Assembly (NCBI RefSeq): GCF_008386565.1
Contig: NZ_VUKA01000002.1
Location: forward strand, 310,001-374,000
Length of the DNA stretch: 64,000 nucleotides
DNA from: Teichococcus oryzae
GTDB lineage: Bacteria > Pseudomonadota > Alphaproteobacteria > Acetobacterales > Acetobacteraceae
Direction of reading: 5' to 3'
Shown here: positions 56,092-64,000 of the stretch, piece by piece
Numbering within the stretch: position 1 is the stretch's first letter
Layout: each line of letters begins with the position of its first letter
Program-made: the position numbers and the translations under genes
The notes under the pieces: generated by a model
Seen by the model: only the letters and a program-made list of their open reading frames with translations
The model's database searches: none
Told to the model about the DNA's origin: nothing

Positions 56092-56654
56092 CAGGCGTAG
56101 CGCCGCAGCAGGGGGCGGATGTCCCCGTCCAGCACCTCCGGCGTCACCGGCCCGGCCCAGCGCCAGCGGATGATGCCCTGGCGATCGATGAAATAGGTTT
56201 CCGGCACGCCATAGACGCCCCAGTCGATGGCGACGCGGCCTGATTCATCGGCCGCCAGCCGCGCGAAGGGATCGCCATGCCGGGTGAGGAAGGCGCCGGC
56301 ATCCTGTGGCTTGTCCTTGTAGTTGATGCCCCAGACCGGCACGCCCTCCCGCGACAGGCGCATCAGCTGGGGGTGCTCGATGATGCAGGGCACGCACCAG
56401 GAGGCCCAGTAATTCACCAGCACCGGCGATGGCAGGTCGCGCAGCTCGGCGGCGGCAAAGGCGGGCTTTCCGCTGCCGGCCAGCGGCGGCAGGGTGAAAT
56501 CGGGCGGCGCGCGGCCGATCAGCACGGACGGCACGCCGCGCGGGTCGTAGCTGCCGGTGCCCATGCCGCGCAGCATGCCGTAGAAGCCCGCCCCGCCCGC
56601 GACCGCCAGGCCGAGCGGCGCCAGCATCAGGGCGCGGCGCGAGGTCAGGGACAT
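56091..56654 (-). CDS. ccmG: Thiol:disulfide interchange protein CcmG/DsbE
   Basis: Membrane-anchored periplasmic thioredoxin that keeps apocytochrome c thiols reduced. 187 residues with an N-terminal anchor (about 8-30), the active site WCVPC (Cys87, Cys90) within VNYWASWCVPCIIEHPQL, and the CcmG-specific YGVPETYFIDRQG. It lies 91 bases after ccmF; this gap may allow a change in expression but shows no terminator. Confidence 0.95.
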   Translation of the reverse strand: MSLTSRRALMLAPLGLAVAGGAGFYGMLRGMGTGSYDPRGVPSVLIGRAPPDFTLPPLAGSGKPAFAAAELRDLPSPVLVNYWASWCVPCIIEHPQLMRLSREGVPVWGINYKDKPQDAGAFLTRHGDPFARLAADESGRVAIDWGVYGVPETYFIDRQGIIRWRWAGPVTPEVLDGDIRPLLRRYA

Positions 56655-56745
56655 GCTTGAACTCCCCAGAAAGCCGTTCCGCGGACATGCCGCCGTGGGC
56701 GGGCGGGCGGGAAGCGCCGCTTCCCCCCATTGGCGCGCCGGCCGT

Positions 56746-58728
56746 TCATGCCTTCGCCGCCATCGCCGTCGCGCGCTTGGTGGCCGGCGCCGCCACCCGG
56801 ATGCGCCGGTCCGTCAGCGAGATCGCGCCGCCCAGCGCCATGAGCACGGCGCCCAGCCAGATCCAGGGGGCCAGCAGGTTGTGGTGCAGGCGCAGCACGG
56901 TGGCGCCATCCTGCTCCTCCCCCATCACGGCATAAAGGTCGCCGGACAGGCCGGTCTCGATGGCGGCCTCGGTGGTGGTGGTGCGCCCCACGGGAAAGAA
57001 GCGGCGCTCGGGATGCAGCACGGTCACGGTGGCGCCGTTGCGCGACACCGTCACGGTGGCGCGGCGTGCGGACCAGTTGGGGCCGATCGCGTCCTCCACC
57101 TTGTCCAGCCGCCATTCATAGCCGCCCAGCGTGACGCTCTGTCCGGGGCGGAGGGCGGAAAGGTTGTCCGTGGCCAGCCCCATCCCGGCTACGCCCAGCA
57201 GGGTGACGCCAAGCCCCGCATGCGCCATCGCCGCGCCCCAGGCGGCGCGCGGCAGGCCCTTCGCGCGGCTCCAGGCGGCGCCCAGATGGAGGAAACGGGG
57301 GTGGCGGAACAGGGCGATGCGGTCGGCGATGTCGGCCGCCGCGCCCAGGATCAGCCACAGCGCCGCCCCGAAGCCGAGCGCCGGGCCGACCCGCCAGCCG
57401 GCAAAGGCCAGGCACAGCAGCAGCGCCGCGGCGGCGCCCAGTGCTGCCCACCACAGCCTTTGCAGCACCGGCCACAGCTTCGCGCGCTTCCAGGGCAGCA
57501 ACGGCCCGGCGGCCATGGCGAGAACCAGGGGCACCGTCAGCGGAAGGATCGCGGTGTTGAAGAAGGGCGGGCCCACCGAGATCTTCTGCCCGAACAGCAG
57601 GTCGGCGAACATCGGCCACAGCGTGCCGGCCAGCACCACCGCCGCCGCCGAGCAGAGTAGCAGGTTGTTCAGCACCAGCCCGCCCTCGCGCGACAGCGGC
57701 GCGAACATGCCGGTCGGCGCCATGGCCGGGCCCCGCCAGGCGAACAGCGCGAAGGCGCCGCCGATATAGAACAACAGCAGGGCCAGGATGAACACGCCGC
57801 GCTCGGGGTCGTTGGCGAAGGCATGCACCGAGTTCAGCACGCCCGAGCGCACCAGGAAGGTGCCGAGCAGCGAGAAGCCGAAGGCCAGCAGCGCCAGCAG
57901 CACGGTCCAGACCTTCAGCGCTTCCCGCTTTTCCACCACCACGGCGGAATGCAGCAGCGCGGTGCCGGCCAGCCAGGGAAGGAGGGAAGCGTTCTCGACC
58001 GGGTCCCAGAACCAGTAGCCGCCCCAGCCCAGCTCGTAATAGGCCCACCAGGAACCGAGCGCGATGCCGAGCGTCAGGAAGCTCCAGGCGGCGAGCGCCC
58101 AGGGGCGGACCCAGCGGCCCCAGGCAGCGTCCACCCGGCCTTCCAGCAGCGCGGCGACCGCGAAGGCGAAGGTGACGGCGAAGCCGACATAGCCAAGGTA
58201 AAGCAGGGGTGGGTGAAAGGCGAGGCCGGGGTCCTGCAGCACCGGGTTCAGCCCCTGGCCGTCCGGGGCCGGCGGCCAGACCCGGCCGAACGGGTTGGAG
58301 GTGGCCAGGATGAAGGCCATGAAGCCCACCGCCACCAGCCCCAGCACGCCCAGAACCCGCGCCTTGAGCGTGGTCGGCAGATCGCGCCCGAAGCCGGCCA
58401 CGGCACCGCCGCACAAGGCCAGGATCAGCACCCACAGCACCATGGAACCCTCATGGTTGCCCCAGGCGCCAGCCAGCTTGTAGAGCATGGGCTTGGCCGA
58501 ATGGCTGTTCTGCACCACGTTGACCACGCTGGTGTCGTTCACCGCGAAGGCCACCAGCAGGGCGGCGAAGCCGGCGGCGCAGGCCAGCAGGTGGCCGAAG
58601 GCCAGCGGCCCCGCCGCGGCCATCAGCCGCGCATCATGCCGCGCCGCGCCCCAGAGCGGCACCACGGTCTGCGCCAGCGCCAGGGCCAGCGCCAGCGCCA
58701 GGGCGAAATGGCCGAGTTCGGCGATCAT
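56746..58728 (-). CDS. ccmF: Cytochrome c heme lyase subunit CcmF
   Basis: Large inner-membrane subunit that transfers heme from CcmE to apocytochrome c. 660 residues, about 14-15 helices. The heme-handling WWD domain is visible (GSWWAYYELGWGGYWFWDPVENAS), along with the conserved His-containing loops (WGNHEGSM, HPPLLYLGYVG). It begins seven bases before the ccmE stop region on the operon and is complete for the family. Confidence 0.96.
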   Translation of the reverse strand: MIAELGHFALALALALALAQTVVPLWGAARHDARLMAAAGPLAFGHLLACAAGFAALLVAFAVNDTSVVNVVQNSHSAKPMLYKLAGAWGNHEGSMVLWVLILALCGGAVAGFGRDLPTTLKARVLGVLGLVAVGFMAFILATSNPFGRVWPPAPDGQGLNPVLQDPGLAFHPPLLYLGYVGFAVTFAFAVAALLEGRVDAAWGRWVRPWALAAWSFLTLGIALGSWWAYYELGWGGYWFWDPVENASLLPWLAGTALLHSAVVVEKREALKVWTVLLALLAFGFSLLGTFLVRSGVLNSVHAFANDPERGVFILALLLFYIGGAFALFAWRGPAMAPTGMFAPLSREGGLVLNNLLLCSAAAVVLAGTLWPMFADLLFGQKISVGPPFFNTAILPLTVPLVLAMAAGPLLPWKRAKLWPVLQRLWWAALGAAAALLLCLAFAGWRVGPALGFGAALWLILGAAADIADRIALFRHPRFLHLGAAWSRAKGLPRAAWGAAMAHAGLGVTLLGVAGMGLATDNLSALRPGQSVTLGGYEWRLDKVEDAIGPNWSARRATVTVSRNGATVTVLHPERRFFPVGRTTTTEAAIETGLSGDLYAVMGEEQDGATVLRLHHNLLAPWIWLGAVLMALGGAISLTDRRIRVAAPATKRATAMAAKA

Positions 58729-58735
58729 CTGTGTT

Positions 58736-59254
58736 CTAGCTGCCCTGCCGGACGGGCGCCGGCTGCATGGTGTTCCAGGATGCGGCCGGGGGCGGCGCGC
58801 CTTCCTTCGGGTCCCAGTGGCCGGTGCGCTTCAGCGCGTCGGCGACCTCGGGCGGCATATAGGTCTCGTCATGGCGGGCCAGCACCTCGGAAGCGCGGAA
58901 CTCGCCATCCGGGCTGAGCTTGCCCAGCGTCACCACGCCCTGCCCTTCGCGGAACAGGTCGGGCAGCACGCCGACATAGGTGACAGGCACGGTGGCCGGG
59001 CCGTCGGTGACGCGGAAGCGCGCTTCCGGGCGGCCATCCGGCGTGGTGTTCTTCACCAGGGATCCGGCCTCGACCAGCCCGCCGAGGCGGAAGGCGCGCT
59101 CTGGACCGGGATTCCTGGCGGCGATCTCGCTCGGGGCCAGGAAGAAGACCAGGTTGTCCTGGAAGGCGGTCAGCGTCAGCGCGGTGGCGGTGCCGAGGCC
59201 GAGCCCGGCCAGCACCACGATCCACAGGCGGCGCTTCTTGCGCGACAGCTTCAA
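58736..59254 (-). CDS. ccmE: Cytochrome c maturation heme chaperone CcmE
   Basis: Periplasmic heme chaperone. 172 residues: a short basic start (KLSRKKRRL), one anchor helix (about 11-30), then the OB-fold. Heme-binding His128 and Tyr132 are in ARHDETYMPPE. The start is a TTG preceded by AGGAGG five bases away and overlapping the ccmD stop; a longer frame to 59386 is a shadow that includes ccmD. The C-terminal tail is long and proline-rich. Confidence 0.94.
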   Translation of the reverse strand: MKLSRKKRRLWIVVLAGLGLGTATALTLTAFQDNLVFFLAPSEIAARNPGPERAFRLGGLVEAGSLVKNTTPDGRPEARFRVTDGPATVPVTYVGVLPDLFREGQGVVTLGKLSPDGEFRASEVLARHDETYMPPEVADALKRTGHWDPKEGAPPPAASWNTMQPAPVRQGS

Positions 59255-59397
59255 CCCTGCCTCCTTTCGCGCGGCCCGAACAACGCCAGCCGCCGCTTCG
59301 CCGCCGCGTGCCGGCTCGCCGCCAGCCATGCCATGATCCCGAACCCTGCCGCCGCCAGGGCCCAGGAGATCGCCACATGCCACCAATGCTGGGTCAT
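59251..59397 (-). CDS. ccmD: Heme exporter protein CcmD
   Basis: 48-residue single-helix membrane protein (HWWHVAISWALAAAGFGIMAWLA) with a basic C-terminal tail (AAAKRRLALFGPRERRQ), as typical of CcmD, which helps release heme-loaded CcmE from CcmABC. Too short to be found by length filters. ATG overlaps the ccmC stop by four bases, and its stop overlaps the ccmE TTG by four. Position between ccmC and ccmE supports the call. Confidence 0.85.
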   Translation of the reverse strand: MTQHWWHVAISWALAAAGFGIMAWLAASRHAAAKRRLALFGPRERRQG

Positions 59398-60194
59398 GCC
59401 GCGCCCTCCTGCCGGCGTGCCTGGGCCAGCTGCATCTGCCGCAACCGCTTCTCCATCACCGCCGCCCGCACCCGCGCCAGCACCAGCGCGGCAAAAAGCA
59501 GCGTGAAGCCAAGCGCGCAGACAAGCAGCGGATACAGCATATCGACATGCATGCCCGGCGCACTGATCCGTGTCACGGACGCCGACTGGTGCAGCGTGTT
59601 GAACCAGTCCACTGACCATTTGATGACCGGCAGGTTGATGGCGCCGATCAGCGCCAGGATGGCGCCGGCGCGGGCGCCGCGCTCCTCCTCGTCAAAGGCG
59701 CGGACCAGGGCGGCATGGCCGACCCACAGGAAGAACAGCACCAGCACGGAGGTCATCCGCGCGTCCCAGGCCCACCAGGTGCCCCACATCGGCCGCCCCC
59801 ACAGGCTGCCGGTGGCGAGGCAGAGAGCGGTGACCATGGCGCCCACCGGCGACAGCTCGCGCGCCGCGACATCGGCCAGCGGGTGGCGCCAGATCAGCGA
59901 CATCAGCGAGGCCACGGCCAGCCCGGCATAGCCGCCCATGGCCAGCCAGGCCATCGGCACATGCACATACATGATTCGCACCGTCTCTCCCTGCTGCCAG
60001 TCGGGCGGGGAGAAGAACAGCGCCCAGGCGGCGCCGGCGCCCGTCACCGCCACGGCCAGCGCCCACAGCCAGGGCAGCAGCCGGTCGGTCAGCCGCAGGA
60101 AGCGGCCGGGATTGGCGAAACGGTGCAGGCCGCCGCCGCCGCGTGGGGCTGTTGCGGCAAGCGGGCGCGGCGAGGAAGGGGCAGGGGTGCTCAC
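59394..60194 (-). CDS. ccmC: Heme exporter subunit CcmC
   Basis: Transfers heme to CcmE. 266 residues, six helices. The heme-binding WWD segment GTWWAWDARMTS lies between two conserved His regions (MYVHVPMAWLAMGG and FNTLHQSASVTR). The start is GTG at 60194; a TTG at 60203 is possible. It is first in the run C-D-E-F-G-H-I. The partner ATPase and permease ccmA and ccmB are not in the window. Confidence 0.94.
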   Translation of the reverse strand: MSTPAPSSPRPLAATAPRGGGGLHRFANPGRFLRLTDRLLPWLWALAVAVTGAGAAWALFFSPPDWQQGETVRIMYVHVPMAWLAMGGYAGLAVASLMSLIWRHPLADVAARELSPVGAMVTALCLATGSLWGRPMWGTWWAWDARMTSVLVLFFLWVGHAALVRAFDEEERGARAGAILALIGAINLPVIKWSVDWFNTLHQSASVTRISAPGMHVDMLYPLLVCALGFTLLFAALVLARVRAAVMEKRLRQMQLAQARRQEGAA

Positions 60195-60310
60195 GCCGCG
60201 CAACCTAAGGCCTGTCGCGCCAGGATTGAAGCGCCTGCCACGCCCGGTTACGTCATGCCACAGTCGCGCCGGCTTCGGCGTGGCGGAACCGGCCGGAAAG
60301 GAAGCGCCGC

Positions 60311-60607
60311 ATGCTGTTCGCCATCCAATGCGAAGACAAGCCGAACGCCCTCGAACTGCGGATGGCGACGCGGCCGAAGCACTTGGAATATCTCGATGGC
60401 CATGCGGCGAGCATCGTCCAGGGCGGGCCGGTGCTGGATGCCGAGGGCAAGCCCTGCGGCAGCCTGCTGCTGGTCGACGTGGCCGATCAGGCGGCGGCCG
60501 AGGCCCTGGCCGCCAGCGATCCTTATGCCCTGGCCGGGCTGTTCGCGCGCGTCACCATCCGCCCCTTCCGCCAGGTTTTCGCGGGCGGCGCCCGCGTCGC
60601 CGGCTGA
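60311..60607 (+). CDS. YciI-family protein
   Basis: 98-residue ferredoxin-like YciI fold: LFAIQCEDKPNALELRM, RPKHLEYLDG with the conserved His, GGPVLDAEGKPCGSLLLVD, and DPYALAGLFARVTIRPF. YciI proteins are small cytoplasmic enzymes or folds of mostly unknown role. Its stop overlaps the start of the EVE gene (TGATG), so the two are coupled. Confidence 0.9.
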   Translation: MLFAIQCEDKPNALELRMATRPKHLEYLDGHAASIVQGGPVLDAEGKPCGSLLLVDVADQAAAEALAASDPYALAGLFARVTIRPFRQVFAGGARVAG

Positions 60608-61035
60608 TGCCCTGCTGGCTGGTCAAGAGCGAGCCGGACGCCTTTTCCTGGCAACAGCAGGTGGCGAACGGCGTAGAGCCCTGGACCGGCGTGCGCAACG
60701 CCCAGGCCGCGGCGCATCTCAAGGCGATGCGTCGGGGCGATCTGGCGTTCTTCTACCATTCCAATGTGGGGAAGGAGATCGTCGGCGTTGTCGAGGTGGC
60801 GCGCGAAGCCTATCCCGATCCCACCGAGGTTGTGCCGGAAGGCAAGCTCCCGCGCTGGGTTTGCACCGACATGCGGGCCGTGGGGCCGATGCCGAATCCG
60901 GTGACGCTGGCGGCCATCAAGGCCGAGCCCAGGCTGGATGGCATCGCGCTGGTGCGGCAATCGCGGTTGTCGGTGATGCCGATCAGCCCAGAGCATTGGG
61001 CGGTGCTCTGCGCCATGGGGGGCTGGGGCGGCTGA
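60607..61035 (+). CDS. EVE domain-containing protein
   Basis: 142-residue EVE (PUA-like) domain protein: CWLVKSEPDAFSW, WTGVRNAQAAAHLKAMRRGDLAFFYHSNVGKEIVG, and a C-terminal QSRLSVMPISPEHWAVL. EVE domains bind modified bases in RNA or DNA. The pairing with a coupled YciI gene is common in alphaproteobacteria; the joint job is unknown. No restriction-modification or defence genes are adjacent. Confidence 0.92.
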   Translation: MPCWLVKSEPDAFSWQQQVANGVEPWTGVRNAQAAAHLKAMRRGDLAFFYHSNVGKEIVGVVEVAREAYPDPTEVVPEGKLPRWVCTDMRAVGPMPNPVTLAAIKAEPRLDGIALVRQSRLSVMPISPEHWAVLCAMGGWGG

Positions 61036-61051
61036 TCCCGCCCCGCCACCC

Positions 61052-61504
61052 TCAGCGCCGGTTGCGGTCGTTGAACCAGGGCGTGCCGCGGCTGGGCGGG
61101 AATTCCGGCCGCATCTCCGGCGGCGGCTGCATCAGGCCCGGATCGAGGTAGAGCTGCACGCCGGGGCCGCTTTGCCCATCCTGCCCACCGGAGCCCCAGG
61201 CGCCGGCGCCGGGCGGGCGGCGGCGGAAATCCCGGTTCACTTCATCCCGGCCCAGATAGCGGCCATCGGCGTCGTAATGGCGCACCACCCCGCCACCCGC
61301 CGAGCGTTCCGACCGGCCCTCATAGGTCCCCCAGCCATCGTAATGACGCAGCGTGCCGCCGCGGCGCTCGGTGAGGCCGTCGGGCAACAGGCTGCCATGC
61401 GGTGGAGCAGGGCGCGGCGACAGGTATTGCGCCTCCGCCGCCAGGGGGAGCAGGGCCAGCATCGCGGCCAGAAGGCTTCGCCACCCCATCCATTCGCACC
61501 GCAT
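61052..61504 (-). CDS. Hypothetical secreted protein with short Tyr/Gly repeats
   Basis: 150 residues from the chosen ATG. A signal peptide (RSLLAAMLALLPLAAEAQ) is followed by two related blocks, LRHYDGWGTYEGRSER and VRHYDADGRYLGRDEV, of the pattern RHYD-x2-G-x-Y-x-GR. The C-terminal half is Gly/Pro/Arg-rich and probably flexible. No known family, though the block resembles short beta-hairpin repeats in envelope proteins. The frame is open further upstream, but signal peptide placement supports this start. Confidence 0.6.
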   Translation of the reverse strand: MRCEWMGWRSLLAAMLALLPLAAEAQYLSPRPAPPHGSLLPDGLTERRGGTLRHYDGWGTYEGRSERSAGGGVVRHYDADGRYLGRDEVNRDFRRRPPGAGAWGSGGQDGQSGPGVQLYLDPGLMQPPPEMRPEFPPSRGTPWFNDRNRR

Positions 61505-61704
61505 CGCCGCACTCCTCCAGCACCACCGCAATCTGCGCCACAATGATGAACGCCGGATAAAGGCAGGCGCATCGCGACGAGGCGGGAAGGCCGCCAATGG
61601 CGCGGGCCGCGCCCTGGGGACGGAGGGGGCGCCGGAAGCAGGGGCCGCAGCGATCCTCCGGTCTCCCCCCTCCCCCGCGGCTTGCTGTGGGTGTAAGGCC
61701 GGGC

Positions 61705-62055
61705 ATGGCCGATGAGCGCATCCTTTGCCACCTGCATGACATCCCCGATGGCAAGGCGCGCGGCTTTCCGGGATTGCCGGGCGGCTTCATGGGGTTGCTG
61801 GCGGTGCGGCGCGGCGCGGCGGTGTTTGTTTACGTCAATTCCTGCCCGCATATCGGCGTGCCCCTGGAGATGATGCCCGATCGCTTCCTCGATGGCGCCG
61901 GGCGCCACATCCTGTGCGCCGTCCATGGCGCCAGCTTCCGCATCGAGGATGGCTATTGCCTGTCCGGCCCCTGCCTGGGCGACAGCCTTGAGGCGGTGCC
62001 GGCGCGGGTCGATCCGGAAGGCATGATCCGCATTCCGGCCGATGCCGGTGCTTGA
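61705..62055 (+). CDS. Rieske [2Fe-2S] domain protein
   Basis: 116-residue single-domain Rieske protein. Cluster ligands are CPH (Cys47, His49) in VNSCPHIGVPLEMMP and CAVH (Cys71, His74) in LCAVHGASFRIEDG, with the cluster-covering SGPCLGDSL. No membrane anchor or signal peptide, so it is a soluble ferredoxin-like electron carrier, like those paired with oxygenases or found as nitrite-reductase small-subunit relatives. No partner oxygenase is adjacent. Confidence 0.9.
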   Translation: MADERILCHLHDIPDGKARGFPGLPGGFMGLLAVRRGAAVFVYVNSCPHIGVPLEMMPDRFLDGAGRHILCAVHGASFRIEDGYCLSGPCLGDSLEAVPARVDPEGMIRIPADAGA

Positions 62056-62115
62056 CCGGACGCCATGCCGCACCGCGCCGGACGCCGCCGCGCCGGCACC
62101 ATGCTGACGCTTGAC

Positions 62116-62146
62116 GGCGGCCATTGGGCGCGGGCCCAATGCCGCC
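62116..62146 (+). other. Long hairpin before acs
   Basis: GGCGGCCATTGGGC pairs with GCCCAATGCCGCC, leaving one bulged C, around loop GCGG. It lies 53 bases before the acs start and 61 after the Rieske stop. No U-tract on the plus strand. It could be a Rho-independent-like 3' end or a leader structure affecting acs. Confidence 0.5.
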
Positions 62147-62198
62147 AAACAGATGCAGTGGCCACCTTGCCCTGCCCGCCACTTCGGGAGGAGTTCGA

Positions 62199-64000
62199 AT
62201 GACCGACAACACCGTGATTCCCGTAAAGCCCGATCTGGCGGCGGGGAGCCGTTTCGATGCCGCCCGCCGGGCCGAGATGGCCGAGCGTGCCGCCCGCGAC
62301 CCGGACGGCTTCTGGCGCGAGGAAGCCGGCCGCATCGCCTGGATGACGACGCCCACCAGAATCAAGAACGCCTCCTTCGAGGGCGACGTCTCGATCAAGT
62401 GGTTCGAGGATGGCGTGCTGAACGCCTCCGTTTCCTGCCTGGACAAGCACCTCGCCGAGCGCGGCGACCAGGTGGCGATCATCTGGGAAGGCGACGACCC
62501 GAACAGCGACAGCAAGGTCACCTATCGTGAGCTGCACCAGCGCGTCTGCCGCATGGCCAACGCGCTGCGCTCGCTCGGCGTGAAGAAGGGGGACCGCGTC
62601 ACCCTGTACCTGCCGATGATCGTCGAGGCGGCGGTGGCGATGCTGGCCTGCGCCCGCATCGGCGCGGTGCATTCCATCGTGTTCGGCGGCTTCTCCCCCG
62701 ACAGCCTGGCCAGCCGCATCCAGGATTGCGACAGCACGGTGCTGATCACCGCCGACCAGGGCCGCCGCGGCGGCCGCACCGTGCCGTTGAAGACCAATGC
62801 CGATGAGGCGCTGAAATCCTGCCCCTCGGTGAAGAACGTCATCGTGGTGAGGAACACCGGCGGCGACGTGCCGATGCAGGAAGGGCGCGACCATTGGTGG
62901 CACACCCTGTCGGAGGCCGCGGCCACCGATTGCGCGCCCGAGCCGATGAACGCGGAGGACCCGCTGTTCATCCTCTACACCTCCGGCTCCACCGGCAAGC
63001 CGAAGGGCGTGCTGCACACCACCGGCGGCTACATGGTCTGGGCGTCCTTCACCCATGAGCTGGTGTTCGACTACCGCCCGGGCGAGATCTACTGGTGCAC
63101 CGCCGATGTCGGCTGGGTCACCGGCCACAGCTACATCGTCTATGGCCCGCTGGCGAATGGCGCGACCACGCTGATGTTCGAGGGCGTGCCGAACTATCCC
63201 GATGTCGGCCGCTTCTGGCAGGTGGTGGACAAGCACAAGGTCAACATCTTCTACACCGCCCCCACCGCCATCCGCGCCCTGATGCGCGAAGGCGATGCGC
63301 CGGTGAGGAAATGGTCGCGCCAGTCGCTGCGGGTGCTGGGCTCGGTGGGCGAGCCGATCAACCCCGAGGCCTGGCTCTGGTATTACCGCGTCGTGGGCGA
63401 TGAGCGCTGCCCGATCGTGGACACTTGGTGGCAGACCGAGACGGGCGGCATCCTGATCTCCCCCCTGCCGGGCGCCGTGGACCTCAAGCCCGGCTCGGCG
63501 ACGCTGCCGCTGCCGGGCGTGCAGCCGGCGCTGGTGGATGGCGACGGCAAGTTGCTGGAAGGCGCGACCGAGGGGAACCTGGTGATCCTGGATTCCTGGC
63601 CGGGCCAGATGCGCACCGTCTACAAGGACCATGAGCGCTTCATCCAGACCTACTTCTCCACCTTCCCCGGCAAGTATTTCTCCGGCGACGGGGCGCGGCG
63701 GGATGCCGATGGCTATTACTGGATCACCGGGCGCGTCGATGACGTGCTGAACGTGTCCGGCCACCGCATGGGCACGGCCGAGATCGAGAGCGCGCTGGTG
63801 GCCCATCCCAAGGTGGCGGAAGCGGCGGTGGTCGGCATGCCGCATGAGCTGAAGGGCCAGGGCATTTATTGCTACGTCACGCTGAAATCCGGCGAGGAGC
63901 CGTCCGACGCGCTGAAGAAGGAGCTGGTGGCCTGGGTGCGGCGGGAGATCGGCCCGATCGCCTCGCCGGACGCCATCCAATGGGCGCCCAGCCTGCCCAA
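62199..64000 (+). CDS. acs: Acetate--CoA ligase, 3'-truncated
   Basis: Activates acetate to acetyl-CoA through acetyl-AMP. 600 codons are present before the window ends, and the usual protein is about 645-655 residues. Visible marks: [22 protein letters not shown], the AMP-binding P-loop [36 protein letters not shown], and the hinge [25 protein letters not shown]. The acetylation-controlled Lys of the PxxxxGK motif lies beyond the end. GGGAGGAG sits about eight bases before the ATG. Confidence 0.97.
   Translation, partial: MTDNTVIPVKPDLAAGSRFDAARRAEMAERAARDPDGFWREEAGRIAWMTTPTRIKNASFEGDVSIKWFEDGVLNASVSCLDKHLAERGDQVAIIWEGDDPNSDSKVTYRELHQRVCRMANALRSLGVKKGDRVTLYLPMIVEAAVAMLACARIGAVHSIVFGGFSPDSLASRIQDCDSTVLITADQGRRGGRTVPLKTNADEALKSCPSVKNVIVVRNTGGDVPMQEGRDHWWHTLSEAAATDCAPEPMNAEDPLFILYTSGSTGKPKGVLHTTGGYMVWASFTHELVFDYRPGEIYWCTADVGWVTGHSYIVYGPLANGATTLMFEGVPNYPDVGRFWQVVDKHKVNIFYTAPTAIRALMREGDAPVRKWSRQSLRVLGSVGEPINPEAWLWYYRVVGDERCPIVDTWWQTETGGILISPLPGAVDLKPGSATLPLPGVQPALVDGDGKLLEGATEGNLVILDSWPGQMRTVYKDHERFIQTYFSTFPGKYFSGDGARRDADGYYWITGRVDDVLNVSGHRMGTAEIESALVAHPKVAEAAVVGMPHELKGQGIYCYVTLKSGEEPSDALKKELVAWVRREIGPIASPDAIQWAPSLP

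Overview
The window is GC-rich chromosomal DNA from an alphaproteobacterium. Gene order (dnaJ-dapB; metK-trmB-rimP-nusA-ylxR-infB-rbfA-truB-rpsO; hemE next to a PPDK regulator and maf), the aap amino-acid transporter, a bactofilin and a System I cytochrome c maturation operon fit Rhodospirillales. Acetobacteraceae of the Roseomonas type is my best guess, by inference and not by database search. I see no rRNA, tRNA, CRISPR array, transposase or prophage gene. The first gene (dnaJ) and the last (acs) run off the window.

1-13.3 kb (+ strand): chaperone end (dnaJ), lysine pathway (dapB), SAM synthesis (metK), tRNA methylation (trmB), an orphan Cys/His protein, then the rimP-nusA-ylxR-infB-rbfA-thioesterase-truB-rpsO translation and transcription cluster. 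A good sigma70-type promoter followed by an intrinsic terminator precedes rimP and looks like an attenuator. 13.3-18.0 kb: the general amino acid ABC transporter aapJQMP behind a near-perfect sigma54 (-24/-12) site, which implies nitrogen control.

18-30 kb: mostly housekeeping and small metabolism on both strands: DUF1643 protein, prfB without its usual frameshift site, a Bug-type binding protein, an AEC permease, a PfkB sugar/adenosine kinase, bactofilin, a lipoprotein, rph-rdgB, a beta-alanine-type transaminase, and a COG0523 GTPase coupled to a WD40 protein. 30-39 kb: a LOV-domain hybrid histidine kinase (likely blue-light sensor), a translationally coupled threonine-synthase-like/M81 peptidase pair divergent from an M20 peptidase, an MDR oxidoreductase with a 40-residue disordered protein behind it, tsaE and a catalase-like protein.

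39-43.7 kb: hemE and ppsR-maf diverge from a 343-bp non-coding region. It holds eight GANTC (CcrM-type) sites in 187 bp and several DnaA-box-like 9-mers, at the place where alphaproteobacterial origins such as Caulobacter Cori lie. I interpret it as the chromosomal origin. A glycosyltransferase with its own AT-rich promoter region follows maf, where aroE-coaE-dnaQ would be expected.

43.7-64 kb: hrcA, a two-gene operon of tiny membrane proteins, the potassium uptake genes trkA-trkH with an AGE epimerase, typA, a DUF3775 protein, a DUF1194 protein, a YeeE/TsuA-type sulfur transporter, the ccmC-D-E-F-G-H-I cytochrome c maturation operon (ccmAB not in the window), YciI and EVE proteins, a Rieske protein and acs.

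Two copies of a roughly 210-243 bp hairpin-bounded repeat (11528-11770 and, inverted, 18054-18263) and two further palindromic intergenic elements show a family of dispersed repeats that may double as transcription terminators.
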